From assembly GCF_052117125.1 (NCBI RefSeq), contig NZ_JBQKJT010000002.1, forward strand, positions 124,001 to 188,000: 64,000 nucleotides of DNA, in the 5' to 3' direction. Shown piece by piece: positions 33,171-42,144 of the stretch (the stretch's first letter is position 1; the number at the start of each line of letters is the position of its first letter). The DNA is from Avoscillospira_A sp052117125. GTDB taxonomy: Bacteria; Bacillota; Clostridia; Oscillospirales; Oscillospiraceae. The translations under genes and the position numbers were made by a program. The notes below the pieces were generated by a model. It had not been told where the DNA came from, did no database searches, and saw only the letters and a program-made list of their open reading frames with translations.

Positions 33171-33252
33171 TATCGGTTTTTCCGTGACTTCCCTCTTTTA
33201 TTCCCTCCATTTCTTTGCTATACTGAGAGGTACGAATACAGGAGGAATCATC

Positions 33253-35187
33253 ATGCGTGAATTTTTGCCCATTTCCAAGGCCGACATGAAGGCCCGCGGC
33301 TGGGAGCAATGCGATTTTATTTACATCATCGGCGACGCCTATGTGGACCATCCATCTTTCGGCCACGCCATCATCAGCCGGGTTCTGGAGGCCAACGGCT
33401 ATAAAGTCGGCATCCTTTCCCAGCCCGACTGGAAGAATCCCCAGTCCATTACGGCCCTGGGCCGTCCCCGCCTGGGGTTCCTCGTCACCGGCGGCAATAT
33501 GGATTCCATGGTCAACCATTACGCCGTGTCCAAAAAGCGCCGCAAAACCGACGCCTTCACCCCCGGCGGCGTCATGGGCAAACGGCCCGACTACGCAACC
33601 GTCGTGTATTGCAATCTGATTCGCCGGGTCTATCACGACATTCCCATTATCATTGGCGGCATCGAAGCCAGTCTGCGGCGTCTGGCCCATTACGATTACT
33701 GGTCCGACAAGCTGAAACGCTCCATTTTGCTGGATTCCCAGGCGGATTTGCTGCTGTACGGCATGGGGGAACGGTCCATTGTGGAGGTCGCGGAAGCCCT
33801 CAACGGCGGTCTCCATCCCCGGGACATCACCTTTGTAGACGGCACCGTTTACCGTTCCACGGAACCCACGGTACCGGTTCCCCACAAAGTCCTGCCCTCC
33901 TATGAAGAGATCTGCAAAAACAAGCGGAAGTATGCCGAGAGTTTTTACACGCAGTATTGCAACACGGACCCCTTTTCCGGCAAGGCGTTGATTGAGCCCT
34001 ACGGCCCGAAAGAATTTGTGGTACAGAATCCGCCTCAGAAACCCCTATCTCAGCGGGAGATGGACCGGGTCTACGGCCTGCCCTATATGCGCACCTATCA
34101 TCCCTCCTATGAAAAGGCCGGCGGCGTGCCTGCCATTGAGGAAGTTCGGTTCAGTCTGGTGTCCTGCCGGGGCTGCTTCGGCGGGTGCAGCTTCTGCGCT
34201 CTGACGTTCCACCAGGGCCGTATCATCCAGACGAGAAGTCATGAGTCCATCCTGGCCGAAGCCCGGCAGATGACCTGGGAACCGGATTTTAAAGGCTATA
34301 TCCACGACGTGGGTGGCCCCACGGCCAATTTCCGGCAGCCAGCCTGTAAAAAACAGCTGAAATCCGGCGCTTGTCCCACCAAGCAGTGTCTTTTCCCCAG
34401 GCCCTGCAAAAATCTCATTGCCGACCACCGGGATTATCTGAAGCTCCTGCGGGAACTGCGGAACCTGCCCAATGTGAAGAAGGTTTTCATCCGTTCGGGC
34501 ATTCGCTTCGACTATATGCTGGCGGATGAAAGCGATGTATTCTTTAAGGAGCTGGTCCGCTACCACGTTTCCGGTCAGCTGAAAGTGGCCCCGGAACATG
34601 TGGCCGATGCGGTGTTGGATAAAATGGGCAAGCCCCGCCGGGCCGTGTACGACCAGTTCCTGGAGAAGTACAAGCGGCTCAATGAGCAGTATGGGCTGAA
34701 ACAGTATGTGGTCCCCTACCTCATGTCCTCCCATCCCGGCTCCACGCTGAAAGAAGCCGTGACCCTGGCGGAATATCTGCGGGACCTGGGGTATATGCCG
34801 GAGCAGGTCCAGGACTTCTACCCCACCCCCTCCACCCTGTCCACGGTCATGTATTATACAGGGTTGGACCCCCGGACTATGGAACCGGTGTACGTCCCCA
34901 CCAATCCCCATGAAAAGGCCATGCAGCGGGCGTTGATTCAGTACCGGAACCCGAAAAATTATGCTCTGGTCCATGAGGCGTTGACCAAGGCGGGACGGAC
35001 AGACCTGATTGGGTTTGACAAGCACTGTCTCATCCGTCCCCGGGCCGGGGAGCAAGTGGCGCGGAAACCCAAGCAGGCCCAAAGCAAAACGCCGCCCAAA
35101 GCAAAACGGGACGGCCGTGTTGGCCCACCCAAGGCCAAGCGGCCCAGCCGGAACCCGGCCAATGACCGCCGCAAAAAACACCGCTAA
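33253..35187 (+). CDS. YgiQ-family radical SAM protein
   Basis: 644 residues from ATG 33253, seven bases after AGGAGG; the open frame begins 23 codons earlier. YgiQ features: N-terminal FLPISKADMKARGWEQCDF, GDAYVDHPSFGHAIISR and IIIGGIEASLRRLAHYDYW. The radical SAM cluster motif CFGGCSFC is at about residue 309, followed by HDVGGPTANF and the C-terminal PTPSTLSTVMYYTG. The tail from residue 605 is a Lys/Pro/Arg-rich low-complexity stretch. The family is widespread in anaerobes but its reaction is not established. It is not in an operon. Confidence 0.9.
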   Translation: MREFLPISKADMKARGWEQCDFIYIIGDAYVDHPSFGHAIISRVLEANGYKVGILSQPDWKNPQSITALGRPRLGFLVTGGNMDSMVNHYAVSKKRRKTDAFTPGGVMGKRPDYATVVYCNLIRRVYHDIPIIIGGIEASLRRLAHYDYWSDKLKRSILLDSQADLLLYGMGERSIVEVAEALNGGLHPRDITFVDGTVYRSTEPTVPVPHKVLPSYEEICKNKRKYAESFYTQYCNTDPFSGKALIEPYGPKEFVVQNPPQKPLSQREMDRVYGLPYMRTYHPSYEKAGGVPAIEEVRFSLVSCRGCFGGCSFCALTFHQGRIIQTRSHESILAEARQMTWEPDFKGYIHDVGGPTANFRQPACKKQLKSGACPTKQCLFPRPCKNLIADHRDYLKLLRELRNLPNVKKVFIRSGIRFDYMLADESDVFFKELVRYHVSGQLKVAPEHVADAVLDKMGKPRRAVYDQFLEKYKRLNEQYGLKQYVVPYLMSSHPGSTLKEAVTLAEYLRDLGYMPEQVQDFYPTPSTLSTVMYYTGLDPRTMEPVYVPTNPHEKAMQRALIQYRNPKNYALVHEALTKAGRTDLIGFDKHCLIRPRAGEQVARKPKQAQSKTPPKAKRDGRVGPPKAKRPSRNPANDRRKKHR

Positions 35188-35196
35188 GCACCAATA

Positions 35197-35431
35197 TGAA
35201 AGCTTTTACTCAATTTTTTCTCGAAAAAATTGCGGAGTCCAGAGGCAGCGCCTCTGGTCGCCCGCCGCAGCGGGCGAAATACCCGCTGGCCGCAGCCAGC
35301 GAAACTCCCGCGCCGCGCACGGCGCGAAATCCCCAATCGTCCCAAAGCGCCATCCGCAGATGGCGCAATCCCCACGGCAAAGCCGTAAGGCCGCCGTCTC
35401 CACCCCTTCGGGGGTAGCAGGCGGCGGCCTT
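35197..35431. repeat. Intergenic palindrome island B, left copy
   Basis: Reads in order: AAAGCTTTTAC, the CAATTTTTTC/GAAAAAATTG hairpin (35211-35232), CCAGAGGC/GCCTCTGG, CGCCCGCCGCAGCGGGCG, CGCTGGC/GCCAGCG, CGCGCCG/CGGCGCG, GCGCCATC/GATGGCGC, CGGCAAAGCCG and a terminal hairpin AAGGCCGCCG/CGGCGGCCTT (35387-35396 with 35422-35431). It follows the stop of ygiQ by 10 bases, and the terminal hairpin may serve as terminator. Confidence 0.85.
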
Positions 35432-35504
35432 CTTTGCGTACCATCGGATGGTGTGCGTTGTTATGGAACGTAGGGCGGGACCTGTGTGTCCCGCCGCAAT
35501 AGAT

Positions 35505-35787
35505 GGCCCCTGTCGTCCACCCCCACAAGGGGGCGGCGACAGGGGCCATTGCCGTTGGCAGGGGTTCCGCCATCTGCGGATGGCGGTTGGAACGCGAAAG
35601 GGTGTTTCGCCCGTTGCGGCGGGTGGGTATTTCGCGCCGTGCGCGGCGCGGGAGTTTCACCCGCTGCGGCGGGCGGGTATTTCGCGCCGTGCGCGGCGCG
35701 GGTATTTCGCCCGTTGCGACGGGCGACCGGGGCTCTGCCCCTGGACCCCGCAATTTTTTCGAGAAAAAATTGAGTAAAAGCTTTTAC
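35505..35787. repeat. Intergenic palindrome island B, right copy, inverted
   Basis: The same unit order as the left copy but on the opposite strand: a hairpin GGCCCCTGTCG/CGACAGGGGCC (35505-35547), CCGCCATC/GATGGCGG (35567-35586), five CGCCCG/CGCGCC-type units in tandem, CTCTGCCCCTGG, the CAATTTTTTC/GAAAAAATTG hairpin (35751-35772), and a perfect palindrome GTAAAAGCTTTTAC (35774-35787). It ends ten bases before the M18 aminopeptidase stop. The two copies make one large inverted repeat between convergent genes. Bases 35432-35504 between them hold a further hairpin (GGCGGGAC/GTCCCGCC). Confidence 0.85.
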
Positions 35788-35797
35788 TTTTGGGCGC

Positions 35798-37795
35798 TTA
35801 GTCCATATTATAGAACACGCGGCAGGCCTTCATGGTCATGAAGCAGTCCACCTTAGCCACCAGCTCCCAAGGAGCGTGCATGGACAGCACCGGCACGCCG
35901 GCGTCCAGGGTATCGATATTCCGGGCGGCCATATACTTGGCCACAGTGCCGCCGCCGCCGGCGTCCACCTTGCCCATCTCGCAGACCTGCCAGGCCACGC
36001 CGCCCCGCTGGAAAGCACGGCGGAACCGGGCCATGACCTCACCGGCAGCGTCGGACGCGCCGGACTTGCCGCGGGAGCCGGTGTACTTGCACAGAGCAAC
36101 GCCACGATTCAGCATGGCAGAATTGCGGCGGTCAAAGACCTCGGAGAAGCTGGGATCATAGGCCGCCGTCACATCGGCAGAGAAGCAGATGGAGTTACCC
36201 AGGCAGCGGCGGACGCTGACCTTCTGGCAGGCGCACAGGTCTTCCATCATCGTTTCAAAGTCCTGAGACTGAATGCCGGTGACACCCTCGGAGCCGATTT
36301 CCTCCTTGTCAGCAAAAATGCAGATGGACGTATGCTCGGGAGCCTCCTGCATATGCAGCATGGGGTAGAAACCGGCGTAGGCGCACACCCGGTCGTCGTG
36401 GCCGTAGGCGCCGATCAGGCTCCGGTCCAGGCCAACCTCTCTGGCCTTGAGGGCCGGGACCATGGTCAGCTCGGCGGACAGAAAATCCTCCTCGGTGATG
36501 CCGTACTTGTCATGGAGCAGCATCATAATGGCCAGCTTGATACGGTTGCTGTCGCCGTCGTCATCGTCCAGAGGACGGGTACCCAGAATCACGTTGAGCT
36601 GCTCGCCGGTGATGCCCTCGCTGAGGGTCTTTTTCATCTGCTCGCTGGACAGGTGGACCAGCAGATCGGACACGCAGAACACGGGGTCGTTGTCGTCCTC
36701 GCCGATGTTGACCTTCAGCACGCTGCCGTCGGTGAGGGCCAGGATGCCGTGGAGGGCCAGGGGCACCGTGGGCCACTGGTACTTCTTGATGCCGCCATAG
36801 TAGTGGGTCTTGAAGTAGGCGATTTCGCCCTCCTCATACAGGGGCACGGGCTTCAAATCGAGACGGGGGGAATCCGTATGGGCAATGACCATGCGGGTAC
36901 CCTTATCCAGGGGCTTCTTGCCGATGACCACAAAGGACACGGCCTTTTTGCGGTTGACACAGTAGACCTTGTCGCCGGGACGCAGCTGCATCTCCGGGTT
37001 GAACTCCACAAAACCGGCAGCACGGGCGGCCTCCACGGCCACTTCCACGGCTTCCCGCTCCGTCTTGGCCCGGTCCATGAATTGCATGTAGTCCTTGCAG
37101 TAGACGTTCAGTTCCTCTTTGTCCTTGTCGTCGAGACGGGCCTGCTTGGGGTTGTGCAGCAGCGTCTCGCGGACGGCTTTCCAGTCCATTTCAGACATAG
37201 TCGTTCCTCCTAACCATTGGTGCAGCCACCGGCCGCAGACCATCGAAAAGTCCGCGGCAGTGGCGTAATTATTGTGAATCTGCCACGTACATTGGGCAGC
37301 AAATTCCGAATTGGATTTTTGGGCTGCAATGCGCAGCTGGGCGTAGTCCTCGTCGATGCCCTCCCGGGCCATAAGCCGCCGCACCCGGTCTTCTACCGGG
37401 GCCGTCACGGCCACGGTACCGTCGCACAGCTGGCCCAAACCGCTTTCTATGAGGCCCACAGCGTCGATGGCCGCCAACGGACAGCCGTCCCGCTCGGCCT
37501 GTTTCAGCCGCTGCTCCACGGCCCCAAAGATAAAGGGATGGACCAGGGCATTGAGCCGCTGCAACGCAGCTTCGTCTCCAAATACCACTTTGCCCAGTTT
37601 CCTGCGCTGCAATACGCCGTGCTGTACCACGCCGGAAAAGGCGTGGTCGATGGCGGTCAGCAATGCGTTATCGGTCTCCAGCAGCCGGTGATAGACCGCG
37701 TCGCAGTCAATGACGCAGCCGCCCAGAGCCTCCACCTGCCGCAGCAGCGTCGTCTTGCCGCAGCCGGTGCCGCCGGTGATGCCCAGCACCTTCAT
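35798..37795 (-). CDS. coaE: Dephospho-CoA kinase fused in frame to M18 aminopeptidase
   Basis: 665 codons without a stop. Residues 1-199 are a full-length CoaE, which phosphorylates dephospho-CoA in the last step of CoA synthesis: P-loop GITGGTGCGKTT, VIDCDAVYH, LVHPFIF. Residues 200-665 are a full-length M18 metallo-aminopeptidase: HTDSPRLDLKP (zinc His and Asp), DKEEIGSEGVTG (metal and catalytic Glu), and SMHAPWELVAKVD. At the junction the DNA reads TTAGGAGGAACGACT then ATG 37198, a good ribosome binding site and start for the peptidase alone. So coaE has lost its stop codon. Either a bifunctional fusion, or two products, is made. It overlaps tsaC by four bases. Confidence 0.85.
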   Translation of the reverse strand: MKVLGITGGTGCGKTTLLRQVEALGGCVIDCDAVYHRLLETDNALLTAIDHAFSGVVQHGVLQRRKLGKVVFGDEAALQRLNALVHPFIFGAVEQRLKQAERDGCPLAAIDAVGLIESGLGQLCDGTVAVTAPVEDRVRRLMAREGIDEDYAQLRIAAQKSNSEFAAQCTWQIHNNYATAADFSMVCGRWLHQWLGGTTMSEMDWKAVRETLLHNPKQARLDDKDKEELNVYCKDYMQFMDRAKTEREAVEVAVEAARAAGFVEFNPEMQLRPGDKVYCVNRKKAVSFVVIGKKPLDKGTRMVIAHTDSPRLDLKPVPLYEEGEIAYFKTHYYGGIKKYQWPTVPLALHGILALTDGSVLKVNIGEDDNDPVFCVSDLLVHLSSEQMKKTLSEGITGEQLNVILGTRPLDDDDGDSNRIKLAIMMLLHDKYGITEEDFLSAELTMVPALKAREVGLDRSLIGAYGHDDRVCAYAGFYPMLHMQEAPEHTSICIFADKEEIGSEGVTGIQSQDFETMMEDLCACQKVSVRRCLGNSICFSADVTAAYDPSFSEVFDRRNSAMLNRGVALCKYTGSRGKSGASDAAGEVMARFRRAFQRGGVAWQVCEMGKVDAGGGGTVAKYMAARNIDTLDAGVPVLSMHAPWELVAKVDCFMTMKACRVFYNMD

Positions 37796-38823
37796 AGCTG
37801 GTCCTCCGTGACGATCTGGAATCCGGCGGCCTTCCGCAGCCGGTTCTGGACCGCGTATGCCACGCCGCCGCCCTCGGGGCAGCGGGCGAAGATCACCCGG
37901 ATATCGGCCCGGTCCAGGTCCCGCAGGGCCGCAAACAGGCCGTGGGCCAGGGTGGCCGTATCGGATTCCTTGCCGTAGGCCATGGGGTTACAGCCCTCGT
38001 AGAGGGGCAGCTCTTCCTCAAAGCACAAAACGGCGTCACCGTCTTCAAAGTGACGGCGGATGTAGGCCGCAGCCTTTTCTCTGGGCCCGGCGATGATTTT
38101 TACTTCACCCTGGGGGGCGTAGTGCTTATATTTCATACCGGGGGCCCGCACCACGGCGTCCTGGTCGATTTGAGACGTAACGGCTTTATCGACGATCAGC
38201 TCCCCCACCACGTCCCGCAGCTGCTCCGGCGTGACGCCGCCGGGCCGCAGAAGCCGGGCCACAGGGCCGGTCAAATCAACAATGGTAGATTCCACGCCCA
38301 CATCGCAGGGACCGCCGTCCACAATGGCGTCGATGCGGCCCTCCATATCGTGGCGCACGTGCTCCGCCGTGGTGGTGCTGGGCTTGCCGGACCGGTTGGC
38401 CGACGGGGCGGCAATGGGCACGCCGGACAGCCGGATGATCTCCCGGGTGATGGGCGTTCGCGGGCAGCGGACCGCCACCGTGTCCAGTCCCGCCGTGGTG
38501 CGCTTCGGCACCGACGGGCGGCAGGGCAGCACCATGGTCAGGGGGCCCGGCCAGAACCGTTCCGCCAGACGCCAGGCGGTTTCTGGAATGGGGTCGCAAA
38601 TCTCCCGGATATCCTCCGGTTGGGCCACATGGAGAATCAACGGATTATCCTGGGGACGGCCCTTGGCCTCAAAGATTTTCAAGACAGCATCGCTGTCCAA
38701 GCCGTTGGCCCCCAGACCGTAGACGGTCTCCGTGGGCAGGGCCACCAAGCCGCCGTTTTTAAGAATCTCCGCCGCTTTCTCCGCCGTCTGCGGGTCCTGG
38801 GCCGGTAAAAACAGTGTTTCCAT
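37792..38823 (-). CDS. tsaC: Threonylcarbamoyl-AMP synthase, TsaC/Sua5 long form
   Basis: 343 residues. It makes threonylcarbamoyl-AMP from threonine, bicarbonate and ATP for the t6A modification of ANN-decoding tRNAs. The YrdC domain is N-terminal: GGLVALPTETVYGLGANGLD, KGRPQDNPLILHV, FWPGPLTMVL and APSANRSGKPSTT. The Sua5-specific C-terminal domain follows after residue 210 (SPGMKYKHYAP-type segment seen as APGMKYKHYAPQGEV). It sits between prfA and coaE, all translation or cofactor housekeeping genes. Confidence 0.95.
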   Translation of the reverse strand: METLFLPAQDPQTAEKAAEILKNGGLVALPTETVYGLGANGLDSDAVLKIFEAKGRPQDNPLILHVAQPEDIREICDPIPETAWRLAERFWPGPLTMVLPCRPSVPKRTTAGLDTVAVRCPRTPITREIIRLSGVPIAAPSANRSGKPSTTTAEHVRHDMEGRIDAIVDGGPCDVGVESTIVDLTGPVARLLRPGGVTPEQLRDVVGELIVDKAVTSQIDQDAVVRAPGMKYKHYAPQGEVKIIAGPREKAAAYIRRHFEDGDAVLCFEEELPLYEGCNPMAYGKESDTATLAHGLFAALRDLDRADIRVIFARCPEGGGVAYAVQNRLRKAAGFQIVTEDQL

Positions 38824-38827
38824 GGTC

Positions 38828-39901
38828 TCACGCTTTCTCGCTGCGCTGGAGCTTTTCGGCCTGGTCGGCCGTCACCAGCGCGTCGATCATTTCATCGAGA
38901 TCGCCGTCCATAAAGGCGTCGATCTTGTAGAGGGTCAGGCCGATGCGGTGGTCCGTCACCCGGCCCTGGGGGAAGTTATAGGTGCGGATGCGCTCGTTGC
39001 GCATACCGGTGCCCACCTGGGACCGGCGCTGGTCCGAATGCTCCGTCTCAATGCGAGTCTGCTCGATCTCATATAACTTGGAGGCCAGCATCTTCATGCA
39101 CTTTTCCCGGTTCTGGACCTGGCTACGTTCCTCCTGGCAGGCCACCACAATGCCCGAAGGCTTGTGAATCAGACGCACCGCCGAGGACGTCTTATTGATG
39201 TGCTGTCCGCCGGCGCCGGAGGACCGGAACACCTGCATTTCAATGTCCTCGGGACGGATTTCCACGTCCACCTCCTCCATCTCCGGCAGCACCGCCACGG
39301 TGGCCGTGGAGGTGTGGACGCGGCCGCCGGATTCGGTCTCCGGCACCCGCTGGACCCGGTGGACGCCGCTTTCAAATTTCAAGCGGGAATAGGCCCCGCT
39401 GCCGTTGATGATGCAGTCGGCCTCCTTGACACCGCCCAGTTCCGTCTCGTTGTAGTTGAGAATCTCCATGGTCCAGCCCTTGGACGCGGCATACATCTGA
39501 TACATCCGGAAGAGAGAGTGGGCAAACAGGGCGCTCTCCTCGCCACCCACGCCGCCGCGGATTTCGAGAATCACGTTTTTATCATCGTTGGGGTCCCTGG
39601 GCAGCAGCAGGATTTTCAACTGCTGTTCCAGCGCTTCCAAATCCTTTTTGGCCTGGGTGAACTCCTCCTGGCACAGCTCCCGCAGGTCCGGCTCCAGGGA
39701 ACCGTCCAACATTTCCCGCAGATCGTGGAGTTCCTGTTGGGTCTTTCGATAGGCCCGGTAGGCTTCCACCACCGGCTCCAAATCCTTCTGTTCCTTCAGC
39801 AGCTTGGCCGCCGCCTTGGGGTCGCTGTAGAAGTCCGGCTGGGCGGAGCGTTCCTCCATCTCCATGTACTTTTCTTCCACCAGCTTCAGCTTATCCAGCA
39901 T
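38828..39901 (-). CDS. prfA: Peptide chain release factor 1
   Basis: 357 residues. It recognises UAA and UAG stop codons and releases the peptide. The catalytic GGQ motif is in SGAGGQHINKTSSAV (about residue 230). The region RVQRVPETESGGRVHTSTATV places it in RF1, with the PxT codon-recognition tripeptide appearing as PET; RF2 would have SPF. Length and the N-terminal coiled coil are normal. It is followed four bases later by tsaC. Confidence 0.96.
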   Translation of the reverse strand: MLDKLKLVEEKYMEMEERSAQPDFYSDPKAAAKLLKEQKDLEPVVEAYRAYRKTQQELHDLREMLDGSLEPDLRELCQEEFTQAKKDLEALEQQLKILLLPRDPNDDKNVILEIRGGVGGEESALFAHSLFRMYQMYAASKGWTMEILNYNETELGGVKEADCIINGSGAYSRLKFESGVHRVQRVPETESGGRVHTSTATVAVLPEMEEVDVEIRPEDIEMQVFRSSGAGGQHINKTSSAVRLIHKPSGIVVACQEERSQVQNREKCMKMLASKLYEIEQTRIETEHSDQRRSQVGTGMRNERIRTYNFPQGRVTDHRIGLTLYKIDAFMDGDLDEMIDALVTADQAEKLQRSEKA

Positions 39902-39919
39902 ACGTTACTCCTTCTTGGT

Positions 39920-40726
39920 TCAAATGGCGCGGTAGCCGTTGCACACCGCCTGGAAGGTGTCGGTCAGCCCTTCCGTTGCTCTGGCCCGGTCGGCCCCGGC
40001 CTTGGAAATCCGCATAAAATGGGGCGTCATGGCCAGCAGCTCCTGAACCCGGCTGTTTTCCGTCAGGGTAAAGGAAAACTCCACCGTTTCCGACCGTTCC
40101 AGCACAAAGCCCGGTAAGGGGCGGGACCGTTCCTTGTCCTTTTCCACCACCGTGTCATAGATGATGTTCCGCAGGCCCCGCAGATGGTCCGGCCCCGCCA
40201 CCACCTGCAAAAACAGGCCGCCGGGCCGCAGCACACGGTGAAATTCCTCCGCCGCCGTCAGGGCGAACAGGGAGAGAACACAATCAAAGCTGTCGTCTGC
40301 AAAGGGCAGATGGGCCGCTGTGGCCGTGAGCCAGTGGGCCTGCTTGTCCCGGCCCGCCGCCCGGCGGACGGCTTCCCGGGAAATATCGATGCCCCACCGC
40401 TCCGTCTCCGGCAATGCTTTGCCCAATTCCGTCAAATAGTATCCCTCGCCGCATCCGGCATCAAGGATGGTCCGGGGCTGCTCCCCTGCCACGATCTCCG
40501 CCAACCGCGCCGCCATGGGCGCGTAATAGCCTGCACTGAGAAAGGCCCGGCGGGCTTCCACCTGGGCCGTGGAATCGCCCGGCTGTTTGGAGTGCTTCCG
40601 GTCCACCGTCAGCAGGTTTACATACCCCTGCCTTGCCACATCGAAGCTGTGACCGGCGTCACAGTGCCAGGCCGGTTTTTCCGGAATCAGCGGCTGTCCG
40701 CAGACGGGACACAAGATACGCACCAT
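39920..40726 (-). CDS. rlmA: 23S rRNA (guanine-N1)-methyltransferase, RlmA family
   Basis: 268 residues. An N-terminal zinc ribbon (CPVCGQPLIP...WHCDAGHSF) leads into a class I methyltransferase domain with motif I ILDAGCGEGYYLTELG (about residue 90), the acidic WGIDISR, and FADDSFDCVLSLF. RlmA methylates G745 or G748 in helix 35 of 23S rRNA, and RlmA(II)-type enzymes can affect macrolide binding. The neighbours prfA and tsaC fit a translation role. QGYVNLL in the ribbon is typical of the family. Confidence 0.9.
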   Translation of the reverse strand: MVRILCPVCGQPLIPEKPAWHCDAGHSFDVARQGYVNLLTVDRKHSKQPGDSTAQVEARRAFLSAGYYAPMAARLAEIVAGEQPRTILDAGCGEGYYLTELGKALPETERWGIDISREAVRRAAGRDKQAHWLTATAAHLPFADDSFDCVLSLFALTAAEEFHRVLRPGGLFLQVVAGPDHLRGLRNIIYDTVVEKDKERSRPLPGFVLERSETVEFSFTLTENSRVQELLAMTPHFMRISKAGADRARATEGLTDTFQAVCNGYRAI

Positions 40727-40826
40727 GTTCTTCCCCCCTTTCCATAATCTATTTTATTCTACTGCAAATTTCTATGGCCGTCAAATGTTCTTTCGGCACA
40801 TACTATTCCCACAGGGGGGCGATGGT

Positions 40827-41510
40827 ATGAAACGCAGCCGGTGGCTGTGGGCGGTGACGGCGGCATGTCTGCTGCTGGAACCGGTCCAGGCCCAGAAGGG
40901 GCCGGAAAAATTTGTGGCGCTGACCTTTGACGACGGGCCCACGCCCGGCGTCACGGAACGGCTGTTGGCGGGGCTGGCGGAGCGGTATGTGTCGGCCACC
41001 TTCTTTCTCTGCGGATACCGCATGGAAAATGCTCCACAGCTTGTGGAACAAATTGCGGAAAACGGTCACGAACTGGGGGTCCATGGCTATCGTCACTGTT
41101 ACCTCCACGACCTGCCCCGGGATGAGGTTTGTACGGAACTCACATCGACGGCGGAACAAATTGCAGCGCTGACGGGCCGGCGGCCCACGGTCCTGCGGCC
41201 GCCGGGGGGACTGCTCAGTGATACGGTACGGGAGACGGCGGCGGAGTATGGCTTTCCGATTATCCTTTGGAATGTGGACACCATGGACTGGTGCTGCGAC
41301 AACCCGCAGACGGTTGCACAGCGGATTGTGGAAACGGTGGAGGACGGCAGCATTGTGTTGCTCCACGATCTCCACGACAGCTCGGTACAAGGGGTGCTGC
41401 TGGCCATTGACCAGCTGGAAGCCCAGGGATATCAATTCTGCACCGTGTCGGAACTGGCGCTGGTCCACAATGTGACGTTGGAACCGGGCGTGGCCTATGG
41501 CAGCTTTTGA
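40827..41510 (+). CDS. Secreted polysaccharide deacetylase (NodB domain)
   Basis: 227 residues. The signal peptide ends near VQA (residue 22). The NodB domain contains motif 1 VALTFDDGPTPG with the catalytic and metal Asp pair, motif 2 HGYRHC, motif 3 RPPGG, motif 4 WNVDTMDW and motif 5 IVLLHDLH. All metal ligands appear present. It probably removes acetyl groups from peptidoglycan or other wall glycans, as PdaA/PdaB enzymes do during sporulation and lysozyme resistance. The ATG at 40827 is chosen for the GGGGGG box and the signal peptide; the frame is open further upstream. Confidence 0.9.
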   Translation: MKRSRWLWAVTAACLLLEPVQAQKGPEKFVALTFDDGPTPGVTERLLAGLAERYVSATFFLCGYRMENAPQLVEQIAENGHELGVHGYRHCYLHDLPRDEVCTELTSTAEQIAALTGRRPTVLRPPGGLLSDTVRETAAEYGFPIILWNVDTMDWCCDNPQTVAQRIVETVEDGSIVLLHDLHDSSVQGVLLAIDQLEAQGYQFCTVSELALVHNVTLEPGVAYGSF

Positions 41511-41536
41511 CGGCGGCACTGCCGTCATGGTATAAT
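41507..41536 (+). promoter_or_regulatory. Promoter of the flavodoxin-like gene
   Basis: TTGACG (41507-41512) overlaps the stop of the deacetylase gene; an 18-base spacer leads to a perfect TATAAT (41531-41536). The leader is about 25 bases. Confidence 0.65.
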
Positions 41537-41568
41537 GGGTGCATCTCAAAGCAAAGGAGCACCAAACC

Positions 41569-42072
41569 ATGAAGATCGCCATTTGTTATTTCTCCGCCAC
41601 AGGGCGCACCAAGGCCATGGCCGAAGCCATTGCCGCCGGGATTTTGGAGCAGGAGCCCGGCTGTGAAGTCCGCTGCCTGTCCATTCCAGAGGTGACCAAG
41701 GAAAACACCGAGGCCGTGGAGTTTGTCAACAGCGCCGACGGCGTTCTGGTGGGTACGCCGGACTATTACGCCGGGGAAGCCTGGCAGGTAAAGCAGTGGC
41801 TGGACGTCTGCCCCTGCAAGGTGGCCGGTAAGCTGTGCGGCGCGTTTGCCACAGCCAATTTTGCCGTTGGCGGACCGGTGGTGGCCGTGGAGCATATCCT
41901 GACCCACCTGATGGTCCAGGGAGCCATGGTCTATTCCGGCGGCGGTGCGTACGGTCAGCCCTTCATCCATCTTGGCCCTGTGTGTCTGCGGGATCAGGAG
42001 ACCGAGGGCGCGGCCCTGATGAAGATTTTCGGACAGCGGTTTGCCCAACAGGTCAAAAAGATTTTCGGTTAA
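41569..42072 (+). CDS. Flavodoxin-like protein
   Basis: 167 residues. The FMN phosphate loop is FSATGRTKAMAEAIA at the N-terminus (residues 6-20). GVLVGTPDYYAGEAWQVKQWLD and FATANFAVGGPVVAVEHIL follow, as in flavodoxin-fold quinone reductases and WrbA-like proteins. It should carry electrons or reduce quinones or nitro compounds in the cytoplasm. RBS AAAGGAG precedes ATG 41569. Its redox partner is unknown. The next gene lies 72 bases on. Confidence 0.85.
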   Translation: MKIAICYFSATGRTKAMAEAIAAGILEQEPGCEVRCLSIPEVTKENTEAVEFVNSADGVLVGTPDYYAGEAWQVKQWLDVCPCKVAGKLCGAFATANFAVGGPVVAVEHILTHLMVQGAMVYSGGGAYGQPFIHLGPVCLRDQETEGAALMKIFGQRFAQQVKKIFG

Positions 42073-42144
42073 TGGACCATTCCCCTTATAGTTTGCAGCA
42101 AAACGGTGCATCCTTATCCCAAACGGACACAGGAGGTACTTACC

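Noticed and set aside
35184..35841. Several Arg/Gly/Ala-rich frames of 90-190 codons in the palindrome island
   Set aside because: All six frames are open because of the repeated GC-rich hairpins. The frames end in FFEKK or EKIE simply from the AT-rich hairpin. No ribosome binding site or conserved protein is seen.
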